A stretch of 64,000 nucleotides of DNA, taken from positions 88,082-152,081 of the forward strand of contig JAFKMU010000043.1 of assembly GCA_017305195.1 (NCBI GenBank). Reading direction: 5' to 3'. Positions within the stretch are counted from its first letter, which is position 1; every line of letters starts with the position of its first letter. Below the pieces are notes generated by a model. The model saw nothing but the letters and a program-made list of their open reading frames with translations. It ran no database searches and had not been told where the DNA came from. This document shows positions 38,314-46,115 of this stretch, piece by piece. Position numbers and translations under genes: made by a program. The DNA is from Verrucomicrobiota bacterium. Lineage in GTDB: Bacteria > Verrucomicrobiota > Verrucomicrobiia > Chthoniobacterales > Terrimicrobiaceae.

Positions 38314-39852
38314 TTACCTTGTCTGCCCGGTATTGGAGTGGGTCAAGGTTTCCCAGGCGACGTTGCAGCCGGTCGGCCACACGACATTCTCGGCGCGGAT
38401 GCCGGGCTCCACTGGAACCCAGGACCATGAGCGTCCGTTGATTTCCTTGGTCAGGCAGGGGCGGAGGGCTTTGTCGATAAAGGCCTTGGTCTTGGGCAGC
38501 TCCATGCCGAGACGGTTGTGATAGTGGTTGTAGCCAGCTTCCACAAAAGACTGGACCGGGGTGCCTTTCACCCGGAAAAAAACGGGAGGGATGGTCTCGT
38601 CGATGCGCAGCCCGGAGTGCAGCTCCAGAAACTTCGTGAGGCGTTTCGCCTCGAGAGCGTAGAGGTCGATGCCCTGATGCCATGCGATCTCCGCGCAACT
38701 CACCAATGCGGCGAACCCCAGGTCGCAATGGCCGAGATCGCGAAACGTCTCTGCTGACAGCCCGTCGACGAAAGCCGCGGCGGGAGCTCCGTTCCAGTGG
38801 CGGCGGCCCACGCCGAAATTCTCCTCCAGTTTGTAGAGAGAGGAGTCGTCTCCGAGCTTGTTCGTCTTCATCAAGGCGAGAATGTCCTGGTCGCGGAACA
38901 TCCACTTTTTTCCGGGAGAAAGAGCGGCGAGTTCGTCATTGCTCGGCTTGGTGAGCCAGAAATCGGGCCGGATCGGCTCCGGGCCATCCTCCGTCAGGTA
39001 GATCCAGCATGGCACGTAGCTGATCCAGCGGTGAAGGCCCTCGGCGAAGGCCGCCTTGTCGTTGTTAAAGACCCCGATGGCCATCATGGCCTGGCAGACG
39101 GAGAAGTACCGGTTCCCGAACGCCATGCGATTGTGGAAGATTGGCAGAAAGGCTTCCTCCAGCATTTCCGAAAAACGCGCGATCTCGTCCGGCTTCCAGC
39201 CGTCCCACGTGTAGCGCATGATCTCGGCCGCTTCCGCAAAGGTGCCGGCCAGCCAGGCCGCCTGCAAGTACCAGTTGCCGCCGAGGTTCTCCCGCAGGAT
39301 GCTCCAGGCGTTCAGGATCGCGACGGCGTTGCGGGCATACTGTTCGTTGCCTGTAAAGACCCACATGAGCGCCTGGGTGTAGGCTGCCTTGGCGTCCATG
39401 GAGGCCGCTCCCACGCCGCCATCCGAGGCGCCCGAGCCATTGATGCCCGAGCGAATCGTTGCACGCGGCGTATTGGGCTTGTAGTCGAGCGCCGCCCAGA
39501 AGGAGCCTTTCATCTGCTCGAAGGCGCTTTTCCACGGCTCCTCTCCGGCTGCGATCTTGCCTTTGACAAAATCCAGCTCCGCCCGGGTGTTCAGGATTCC
39601 GGGATGGGTGAATTTCTCCGGGATGGCGGGCAGCTTGATCGGTCGCGGCGTGAAGCCGGGCCTGACCGCCGGGGCGTTGGCAGACTTCGCCGCCGACTCG
39701 GCTTCCGCCGGGGTATTGTCTGATTCCGGCGAGTCGGGTTCCGCCGCCCTGAGGGACGCGAGGTGCGAGGAAACTCCGAGAATCGGCAGGATGGCGGCTA
39801 CCCGGAGAAGGCGGGCTGCCCGGCGAAAGAAGGCGGGGGTGGGGAGTGACAT
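38314..39852 (-). CDS. Secreted alginate lyase family protein (PF05426-type)
   Basis: 512 residues with an N-terminal signal sequence (LLRVAAILPILGVSSHLASLRA, cleavage after RAA) and a Pro/Ala-rich spacer. The alpha/alpha-toroid lyase domain begins at HPGILNTRAELDFVKGKI and includes AAYTQALMWVFTGNEQYA, AWLAGTFAEAAEIMRYT and NRMAFGNRYFSVCQAMMAIG, the pattern of the alginate_lyase family. The start 39852 (MSLPTPAFF) begins the signal peptide; a 13-residue extension is possible. The polymer attacked is not certain, since this family covers alginate and other uronates. It lies 99 bp downstream of the deacetylase-like gene on the same strand. Confidence 0.85.
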   Translation of the reverse strand: MSLPTPAFFRRAARLLRVAAILPILGVSSHLASLRAAEPDSPESDNTPAEAESAAKSANAPAVRPGFTPRPIKLPAIPEKFTHPGILNTRAELDFVKGKIAAGEEPWKSAFEQMKGSFWAALDYKPNTPRATIRSGINGSGASDGGVGAASMDAKAAYTQALMWVFTGNEQYARNAVAILNAWSILRENLGGNWYLQAAWLAGTFAEAAEIMRYTWDGWKPDEIARFSEMLEEAFLPIFHNRMAFGNRYFSVCQAMMAIGVFNNDKAAFAEGLHRWISYVPCWIYLTEDGPEPIRPDFWLTKPSNDELAALSPGKKWMFRDQDILALMKTNKLGDDSSLYKLEENFGVGRRHWNGAPAAAFVDGLSAETFRDLGHCDLGFAALVSCAEIAWHQGIDLYALEAKRLTKFLELHSGLRIDETIPPVFFRVKGTPVQSFVEAGYNHYHNRLGMELPKTKAFIDKALRPCLTKEINGRSWSWVPVEPGIRAENVVWPTGCNVAWETLTHSNTGQTR

Positions 39853-39901
39853 TATGGATTTATCTCTATCTGCGAGGATGGCTGTGCGCAAATTTTGCGG
39901 G

Positions 39902-39917
39902 ATTCTTCTTGTAGATA
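39902..39917 (+). promoter_or_regulatory. Degenerate TGTAGA motif upstream of the alginate-lyase-family gene
   Basis: ATTCTTCTTGTAGATA keeps 10 of the 14 fixed bases of GTTCGTNNTGTAGAAT at the same spacing. It lies 49 bp upstream of the start at 39852. On its own it would not be called. Confidence 0.25.
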
Positions 39918-39951
39918 TCCGCGTTGCGCCTGACCGAATGCAAAAGCCGGA

Positions 39952-41280
39952 TTACGGCTTGCCCAGGTCGGAGGCTTTCACGAAGACTGCCTTCTGTCCG
40001 ATGAGGAACTCGACGATCCTTGTGAACTGATCCCAGCGGTCGTCGTTCCAATGCGTGGGATGGCCCTGCATGACGAAGTACTCCGCCCCGCGGTTGTGGG
40101 CGTATCCCTCGAGGAAATCGGCGTAGTTCGGGATGAAGGTGGGGCTCTCGATGGTCACGGCATAGCAGCGGTCGAGCACGGTCTTTCCGGCGGGATGGTT
40201 GTGATTTCCATACATCCAGACCCTGATGTCCGGGGTTTCCTCCAGGACTTTTACGGTATCCTCGTCGGTGGCATTGAAAGGAGCGCCGAACGCCGTAAAG
40301 GGGAAGCCGAGTTTCTCGCGCGCCAGGCGGTTGGCGTCGGCCATATGGGTCTTCTGATGGTCAAAGCCGGTGCCATTGAACTCCTGGACCTTCTTGCCTT
40401 GGGCATTTGGCCCCTCGGCATGGTCGTAGCCGTGATTCCAGAACTCAATGTCGCCGGAGTCGTGATGTTCCTTCGTCCACTGAAAGAAGGCGGGAGCATT
40501 CTCCTCCAGGCCTTTTGCGACGATGCCGAAGTTCACCGGGATGTTTTTCTCCTTCGCATAACCGGCCACCTTGATCCACTTGGGATGCACGGTTCCATTG
40601 CGGGGTCCAAAGTCGTCGAGCTTGATGACGATCCTGGGCGCGGGCTTGTTCCGATAGGGGTTCGCCGCGATTTCCTTTTCCAGGAACTCGATGCGGGCGG
40701 GATCGGAGGGTGGCACCGGGGCGGCGCCGTCGGGGTCGCGCTGCATGGCGGGGATATCGCCGATTCTGGCGACGCTGATGTCATCGATCCTGACGAGGCC
40801 GGGCTTGCGGCTGGAAGCGGGAGCGATCTGGATGGTCAGCGAGGCGGCATTTTCGGGGGCCGCCGCCGCCAGGATGGAGTTTTCCCAGTAGGGGCTGGAG
40901 GTGGTGCTGCCGGCAGGCCATTTGCGGATCTTGGCCATCGCTGGCTTGAGGTCAGCTCCCTTTGCATCCTTGAAGATCATCCTCACGGCTGCCTGGCCGC
41001 CGTTTTCCCCGCCTCCGGTGCTCCAAAACTGCACCATGTAGGTTTCCCCGGCCTGAACGGGGAGGGGGGCGCTGGTGATCTGGAAGCCGGGACCAGAGTT
41101 CACGAGGAGGCCTGCCTTGCCGATCGAGGCGGCTTCCGGGGAGGCTTCCGCAGAGGTGCCGGGGGCGAGCGTCCACCCGGCAAGACCGTCCTCAAACCCG
41201 GAGTTGGGCAGCGGCAGGGGAGTGTCTGAGGCAAAGGCGGGAAACGAGGCCAGGAGGATGGCCGCAGCAAACCATTTCAT
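39952..41280 (-). CDS. Secreted polysaccharide-deacetylase-like protein with N-terminal CBM-like domain
   Basis: 442 residues. A signal peptide (MKWFAAAILLASFPAFAS) is followed by a jelly-roll carbohydrate-binding-like module (about 25-170: LPNSGFEDGLAGWTLAPG to GLVRIDDISVARIG), a linker, and an NodB/DUF2334-like deacetylase domain (about 205-442). Metal-site features: KLDDFGPRNG with the Asp pair and FWNHGYDHAEG with the H-X-X-X-H. The last part has FVMQGHPTHWNDD, another conserved His. It could deacetylate or act as a related carbohydrate esterase. Start 41280 begins the signal peptide. Located between the lyase and a secreted FAD oxidoreductase. Confidence 0.8.
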   Translation of the reverse strand: MKWFAAAILLASFPAFASDTPLPLPNSGFEDGLAGWTLAPGTSAEASPEAASIGKAGLLVNSGPGFQITSAPLPVQAGETYMVQFWSTGGGENGGQAAVRMIFKDAKGADLKPAMAKIRKWPAGSTTSSPYWENSILAAAAPENAASLTIQIAPASSRKPGLVRIDDISVARIGDIPAMQRDPDGAAPVPPSDPARIEFLEKEIAANPYRNKPAPRIVIKLDDFGPRNGTVHPKWIKVAGYAKEKNIPVNFGIVAKGLEENAPAFFQWTKEHHDSGDIEFWNHGYDHAEGPNAQGKKVQEFNGTGFDHQKTHMADANRLAREKLGFPFTAFGAPFNATDEDTVKVLEETPDIRVWMYGNHNHPAGKTVLDRCYAVTIESPTFIPNYADFLEGYAHNRGAEYFVMQGHPTHWNDDRWDQFTRIVEFLIGQKAVFVKASDLGKP

Positions 41281-41337
41281 GCGACGAATGATCGGCAAGT
41301 CGCCGCCATGGATAAATCCAAATGCCCATGGCATTTA

Positions 41338-41353
41338 GTTCGTCCTGTAGAAT
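41338..41353 (+). promoter_or_regulatory. GTTCGTNNTGTAGAAT motif, copy 3
   Basis: Exact copy GTTCGTCCTGTAGAAT in the 76-bp gap between the FAD-oxidoreductase gene and the deacetylase-like gene, 57 bp upstream of the latter's start. It follows the 41357 stop codon closely, so it can only serve the downstream minus-strand genes. Confidence 0.6.
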
Positions 41354-41356
41354 CTC

Positions 41357-43054
41357 CTAGTGAGCATCTTGAGATGCCGCCCCGGGTGACGGCCATTCGA
41401 GGATCTGCCGGTCTGCGACCAGCTTGCCGCGCAGGTCGGGATAAGGTAATTCCTGAAGCGGCGCCCCGCGATCCATCGCGAGGCAGGCTGCGGTGGCGGC
41501 GGACTGGCCGAGCACCATGAAGACAGGCTCCATCCGCATCGAGCCATAGGCGGCATGGGAGGCGGAGGCGCAGACGGGTGCTAGCAGATTCTCGCACTCG
41601 CCCTCCCGGGGGATGATGGCGCGATAGCTTATGCCGTAGGGGCCGGGGAGTTTCACAAACATGCCGCCTTCGTTTTTCACGAATCCCTTGGGCGAGATCG
41701 TATGGCGGATGGCGTGCGAGTCCATCGCGTAGGAGCCGAGGCCGATCGGGTCGACGACCGGGTCTTTGCCGAGGGCGGTGTTTTCCGTGACGACGTAGTC
41801 GGAGACCATGCGGCGGGCCTCGCGGATATAGAGCTGGTGAGGCCAGTTCCCTGTGCGGGAGAACTCATCCTTCGCCAGTCCCCAGGGAGCGTAGAAATTC
41901 CGAATCTCCTCCGGCACGCGGGGATGATGCTGGAGCGTCCAAAGGAAGCCTCGCTGGTACTGCTCGTGCGCCTTGACGATTTTCTCGCGGGTCGCGTAGT
42001 CCGCCTCCGGGTAGTCGGCGCTCATGCCGACGAAGTCCGTGGAGATGTAGCCGAGATTGTTCGAGTCGGTTTTGCGGTTTGGCATGCGATCCAGGGTGAG
42101 GAAGCGCTTGGTTCCGATCTCCGCGGCGCGGAAGAGGAGTTCGTATTGACTCTCATCGTATCCGGCGGGTTTCTCGATCGGGATGCGGTTTTCCGGCACA
42201 TCGGTGAGACACATGCGGAAGTTGTACGCCTGCACGCCGCGGTCTCCGTCGCCGGGAGCGAGGCCGTGGTCGGGCTGCACGCGCGGGAGCAGGCCGCTGG
42301 CGGGATCGCCCTTGACGCGGTAGGGATCGATGCCCTCGGGAAATTTGGGCGGAGTCAGCAGGGAGCGCACGCCATTGATGGTTTCGCCGTATCGGCTGTT
42401 GGGTTCCCGCCCGACGATATAAGAGACTCCGGCGGCCGCCATGAGATCGCCCTCATAGGAGGCGTCGATGAACATGCGGCCCCGGAATGTGCGGCCGGAT
42501 TCCATCGTGATGGCGCTGATCTTCCGGCGGTCCATCGCGACGCCCGAGGTCCGGTTGAGGCGCTCGCCTCGCACCACGGTGATCTTGGGATCGGTCGCCA
42601 TCCGGTCGAAGAGCTTCTCCGCCACGCCGGGCTCGACCACCCACATCGTCTCATCGCCGGAGTCGAGAGCGGCATGTTGTCCTCCCATGGGCTGTTTGTC
42701 CTCCCACTTCCAGGAGTCGTCTTTCTGGTAGTGCTGCCAGACCTGATGGAAATACTCGCGGGCCAGGCCGCCGATCGTTCCTGGGTCGCCCACGTCGACC
42801 CACCCGAGTCCGCTCGCGGTCATGCCCCCGAGGCGTCCGCCGGGCTCGATCAGGGTGACGGATTTCCCCATCCGCGCCGCCTGGGCGGCGGCGGCGACTC
42901 CGGCAGGGGTGCCTCCGTAGATCACCACATCGGAGGCTTCTCCTTCGGGAGACGAGGCCGTGCAGGTATCGGTTAGCGGGGCGAGCATCAGTGCGGTGGC
43001 AAGGAAGACTCCGGCGTGTTTGACCCGGGTGGCGGACTGGGATGGGAGAGCCAT
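41357..43054 (-). CDS. Secreted FAD-dependent oxidoreductase (FAD_oxidored, PF12831-type)
   Basis: 565 residues with an N-terminal hydrophobic export signal (AGVFLATALMLAPLTDTCTAS). The dinucleotide motif is the family variant DVVIYGGTPAGVAAAAQAAR, followed by VTLIEPGGRLGGMTASGLGWVD, both standard for FAD_oxidored proteins abundant in Verrucomicrobia, Planctomycetes and Bacteroidetes glycan clusters. FIDASYEGDLMAAAGV and YAMDSHAIRH are further landmarks. ATG 43054 is chosen; an adjacent GTG at 43057 is possible. Members may oxidise sugars or their derivatives; substrate unknown. It is divergent from the sugar isomerase/epimerase gene. Confidence 0.87.
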   Translation of the reverse strand: MALPSQSATRVKHAGVFLATALMLAPLTDTCTASSPEGEASDVVIYGGTPAGVAAAAQAARMGKSVTLIEPGGRLGGMTASGLGWVDVGDPGTIGGLAREYFHQVWQHYQKDDSWKWEDKQPMGGQHAALDSGDETMWVVEPGVAEKLFDRMATDPKITVVRGERLNRTSGVAMDRRKISAITMESGRTFRGRMFIDASYEGDLMAAAGVSYIVGREPNSRYGETINGVRSLLTPPKFPEGIDPYRVKGDPASGLLPRVQPDHGLAPGDGDRGVQAYNFRMCLTDVPENRIPIEKPAGYDESQYELLFRAAEIGTKRFLTLDRMPNRKTDSNNLGYISTDFVGMSADYPEADYATREKIVKAHEQYQRGFLWTLQHHPRVPEEIRNFYAPWGLAKDEFSRTGNWPHQLYIREARRMVSDYVVTENTALGKDPVVDPIGLGSYAMDSHAIRHTISPKGFVKNEGGMFVKLPGPYGISYRAIIPREGECENLLAPVCASASHAAYGSMRMEPVFMVLGQSAATAACLAMDRGAPLQELPYPDLRGKLVADRQILEWPSPGAASQDAH

Positions 43055-43200
43055 CACCGGAATTTACAGGGGGTTTGGTCACTCTGCCAATGATCCGATC
43101 GTCTACCCGTATAACCGGCGGGAGGAGCTTGGAAAAACGCCTTTGTCCCATTGTAAGAGCGAGGGAGAAAAAACGTCGGGCTTGGTGTCGTCGGCGCAAT

Positions 43201-43219
43201 CTGGATAATGGCCATCCAG
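43201..43219 (+). promoter_or_regulatory. Dyad upstream of the sugar isomerase/epimerase gene
   Basis: Perfect 6-bp arms CTGGAT and ATCCAG around AATGGCC, ending 14 bp before the ATG at 43234 in the divergent intergenic region (43055-43233). Candidate operator or translation-start hairpin. No partner site was found. Confidence 0.3.
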
Positions 43220-43233
43220 CGGGCTGCCGCATC

Positions 43234-44040
43234 ATGAAAATTTACCTGCATACCATAGCTCTGGAACCGGCGCGCTGGACCGCACAGCGCGTTTCTCAAA
43301 ACCTCATCGACCTGCTGCCGGTCATCGCGGAGGCAGGTTTCCCGGAGGTCGAGGTCTTTGAACCGCATCTGACCTCGGAAACGACGTCCGGGGACATCCG
43401 CGACGCCTTTGCCCGGAATGGAGTCGCTCCGGTGATCCTGAGCTCCTATCTGAACATGAATCCTGCCGTGACCTCGGATGCCCAGGTCGATGCGCTGGCG
43501 GACCAGATCGCGGAGAGGATTGCATTTTACGGCTTCCAGAAGGTCCGTCTGTTTCCTGGAGCGGGAATGAAACCCGGCGACGCCGAAGGGATTCGCATCC
43601 TGCGGGAGAGGATTCAGAGGGTGGCCGCGCGCATCCCGGGTACGGATATCCTGCTGGAGACCCATGATGGCTCGGTGGCCGATGATCCGCAGGTCCTGGT
43701 CCAGCTGGTCCGGTACCTCGGCAATCCGCGAGTCGGGCTCCTGTTTCAGCCAACCTATTTCAAGGATGTCGACCTGATTCGCGAGCAGTTCCAGCTGGAG
43801 AAGCCCTACATCCGGCATATCCACCTTCAGAATCGGAATCCCGACGCGAGCTTTGCCGGGATGGAGGAGGGGATCGTGCCGTGGCCGGAGATCCTCCGGG
43901 AGATCGCCGAGGGCGTGGAGTCCACCCTGGAGTTCGTGCCTGTCGGCATTTGCGGAGTGGAAGGTTTTGATCTCGCGAAGACTGTCGATCAGGTCAAAAG
44001 CGAAGCTGCGTACGTCCGGCGTTTGTGTCCGGGCGGTTAG
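43234..44040 (+). CDS. Sugar phosphate isomerase/epimerase family TIM-barrel protein
   Basis: 268 residues of the xylose-isomerase-like TIM-barrel superfamily (AP_endonuc_2). Candidate metal ligands are the Glu in DILLETHDGS, the His in YIRHIHLQNRN and a late Glu in TLEFVPVGI. ATG 43234 (MKIYLHTIALEPARWT) is chosen since the open frame upstream is not conserved and overlaps the dyad. It is divergent from the secreted FAD oxidoreductase, so both may handle the same sugar derivative. Substrate unknown. Confidence 0.82.
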   Translation: MKIYLHTIALEPARWTAQRVSQNLIDLLPVIAEAGFPEVEVFEPHLTSETTSGDIRDAFARNGVAPVILSSYLNMNPAVTSDAQVDALADQIAERIAFYGFQKVRLFPGAGMKPGDAEGIRILRERIQRVAARIPGTDILLETHDGSVADDPQVLVQLVRYLGNPRVGLLFQPTYFKDVDLIREQFQLEKPYIRHIHLQNRNPDASFAGMEEGIVPWPEILREIAEGVESTLEFVPVGICGVEGFDLAKTVDQVKSEAAYVRRLCPGG

Positions 44041-44066
44041 CATCGGCGTGTTTCTGAAAAGCTGAG

Positions 44067-45284
44067 ATGAGGCATCTGGCGGGGCATCACCGAGGAATGC
44101 CGTTCCTTTTGGCGTCGCTCTCGGCCTTGGGGCCGTTCTCGATCGACGCCTATCTGCCGTCGTTCCGCGACATCGCCGGGCATTTCTCCGCCTCCCCTCT
44201 GCTGGTGCAGCAGACGATCACCGCGTATCTCCTGCCTTTCGGGGCGATGACGTTGTTTCACGGCGCACTGTCGGACAGTTTCGGCCGCCGCCGTGTCACC
44301 CTGCTCATGGTGGCGATTTTCGTGCTGGCCTCGATCGGATGCATGTTTGCGTGGAGCATCGAGTCGCTGATCTCCTTCCGTGTGATCCAGGGGCTGAGCG
44401 CAGGCGGCGGCATGATCATCGGTCGGGCGATGGTTCGCGACCTCTTCGACGGGGTGGAGGCCCAGCGTCTGATGAGCCAGATCGCGGTCGTCTTCGCGAT
44501 CGCCCCCGCTCTCGGGCCGATCGTCGGCGGGTGGCTGCAGGTGGCCATCGGGTGGCGTGCGGTCTTTGGCTTCCTGGTGGTCTTTTCGGCGCTGGTATGG
44601 CTGGCCTGCTGGAAAGGGCTGCCCGAGACCCTGCCGATGGAAAGGAGGCATCGCATGCATCCCGTGACGCTCCTGCAAGGGTACTGGAGTGCCCTCAGCT
44701 CGGGCCGGTTCGTTCTGCTGGCGGTGGCGCTCACGCTGAATTTCTCGGCTGTGTTCGTCTACATCGTTTCCGCCCCGGCGTTTATCTTCGGCATCCTGAA
44801 GCGGCAGGAAACGGAGTTTTTCTGGCTCTTCGGGCCGATCACAGCCGGAATGATGCTCGGCACGGCGCTGGCGGGGAGGCTGGCTGGTCGGCTCCCGACG
44901 GCGGGCATTCTCCTTATCGCCTATGGGACCATGGCGGCCTCGGCGATGGGCAACTTCCTCTTCAGCCTCACCCATGAGGCATCTCTGCCCTGGAGCATCG
45001 TTCCGTTGTTCTTCTACGTGATGGGCAGCGCAATGGGCATGCCCAGCCTCACCATCATGGCGCTGGACCTGTTCCCGCACCGGCGCGGTCTTGCCTCATC
45101 CTGCCAGGGGTTTGTCCAGACATCCGGAAACACGGTGATCACCGCCCTGGTGGCGCCAGCGTTGTGGTCCTCGGCGCTTTCCCTTTCGCTCGGGATGCTT
45201 ACGATCTATCTGATGGGCGGGTTCGCGCTGGCTGGGTATTCCCTCCTGCAAAGAGCCCACATGAAAAGCCCCCCGGCGGGGTAG
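44067..45284 (+). CDS. MFS efflux transporter, Bcr/CflA family
   Basis: 405 residues with twelve hydrophobic segments. Bcr/CflA-type markers: SIDAYLPSFRDIAGHF in helix 1, the MFS motif A-like loop GALSDSFGRRRVTLLM, FRVIQGLSAGGGMIIGRAMVRD in helix 4, and the antiporter motif-like GPIVGGWLQVAIGWRAVFGF in helix 5. Proton-driven drug or metabolite exporter. An alternative ATG at 44097 would drop MRHLAGHHRG. It lies 27 bp after the isomerase gene and runs the same way, perhaps co-transcribed. Confidence 0.9.
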   Translation: MRHLAGHHRGMPFLLASLSALGPFSIDAYLPSFRDIAGHFSASPLLVQQTITAYLLPFGAMTLFHGALSDSFGRRRVTLLMVAIFVLASIGCMFAWSIESLISFRVIQGLSAGGGMIIGRAMVRDLFDGVEAQRLMSQIAVVFAIAPALGPIVGGWLQVAIGWRAVFGFLVVFSALVWLACWKGLPETLPMERRHRMHPVTLLQGYWSALSSGRFVLLAVALTLNFSAVFVYIVSAPAFIFGILKRQETEFFWLFGPITAGMMLGTALAGRLAGRLPTAGILLIAYGTMAASAMGNFLFSLTHEASLPWSIVPLFFYVMGSAMGMPSLTIMALDLFPHRRGLASSCQGFVQTSGNTVITALVAPALWSSALSLSLGMLTIYLMGGFALAGYSLLQRAHMKSPPAG

Positions 45285-45441
45285 AGATGCGAGCCGGGCC
45301 GAGAAATCGTCCGTTCGGGATTTCGTTCGCCGCCACGGAGAAATTTGCTTTCCGTAATATCCTGGATATCAACGGCTGACTGCGTTTTTTCCAGGTTGGC
45401 ACGCGGCATGAGAGAGGGGCTGCAACGATACAAGACAGACC

Positions 45442-45642
45442 ATGGCTTTTTATCATCATACCCCAGCCGGGCGGAAGGTGCGGACGCTGGACGATTTGCG
45501 CGAGCAGGTCCGGCGAGCCCTCCGGGAGCAGCATCGCGAGTGGGTCGGCAACGCCGCCGGAGCCTCGATGATCGAAAACTACGAGGCGCGCTTTGAGAGC
45601 CTGCTGAGCAGGCTGTGCCCCGATGACCGCGAGGCCGCGTAG
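45442..45642 (+). CDS. Small hypothetical protein
   Basis: 66 residues, charged and mostly helical (VRTLDDLREQVRRALREQHR), with no signal or membrane segment. Codon use with G/C third positions resembles neighbouring genes, and it lies directly upstream of the two-component cluster. No clear Shine-Dalgarno and no family recognised, so it may be a real small gene or a chance frame. Confidence 0.45.
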   Translation: MAFYHHTPAGRKVRTLDDLREQVRRALREQHREWVGNAAGASMIENYEARFESLLSRLCPDDREAA

Positions 45643-45649
45643 GCATCAT

Positions 45650-45662
45650 ACCTTGGTATAAT
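45650..45662 (+). promoter_or_regulatory. Extended -10 promoter overlapping a palindrome, upstream of the two-component cluster
   Basis: TGGTATAAT (45654-45662) is an ideal extended -10 (TGNTATAAT), which needs no strong -35; none is seen. The perfect 12-bp palindrome ATACCTTGGTAT (45649-45660) overlaps it. The predicted transcript would start near 45669, about 27 nt before the ATG at 45696. Confidence 0.6.
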
Positions 45663-45695
45663 AGACCGGCTCGCGATTCGCTGGCATTCTCTGCC

Positions 45696-46097
45696 ATGAA
45701 CGATCCTATGAAAACCGACTTCTCCATTGCGGTGGTGGACGATGATGAGTCTGTCCGGGAGAGCCTGGAAAGCTTGCTGAAATCCCTGGGCTTTCAGGTG
45801 TCCGCATTTCCGAGCGCGGAGGCGTTTCTGGCGGCGGGAGAGGTGAGGAGGGCGGACTGCATCATCCTGGATATCCGCCTGGGCAGCATGAGCGGATTGG
45901 AACTGTACCGGACGCTGCTGACCATGGCCGACACGCCTCCGGTCATCTTTATCACAGGTCACGGCAATGAGGTGTTGAGGCAGAAGGTCCTGGAGGATGG
46001 CGCGATCGATTGTCTTTTCAAGCCCTTCACCGAGGAAAAACTCATCGCCGCAGTGGAAGCCGCCGCAGCGGCGCGGGAGACCGGGCGGGCGGTTTAG
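45696..46097 (+). CDS. Receiver-only response regulator
   Basis: 133 residues, one CheY-type receiver domain and no output domain. The acidic pocket is VVDDDES, the phospho-acceptor D59 is in CIILDIRLG, the switch Thr is in FITGHGNE and the Lys in LFKPFTEE, all as in FixJ-type receivers. First gene of a cluster with a sigma-54 activator, a histidine kinase and a FixJ-like regulator; it probably works as a phosphate sink or intermediate in the same relay. In-frame ATG at 45708 is an alternative start. Confidence 0.9.
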   Translation: MNDPMKTDFSIAVVDDDESVRESLESLLKSLGFQVSAFPSAEAFLAAGEVRRADCIILDIRLGSMSGLELYRTLLTMADTPPVIFITGHGNEVLRQKVLEDGAIDCLFKPFTEEKLIAAVEAAAAARETGRAV

Positions 46098-46115
46098 GAG
46101 TGATTGACTTGTCCC

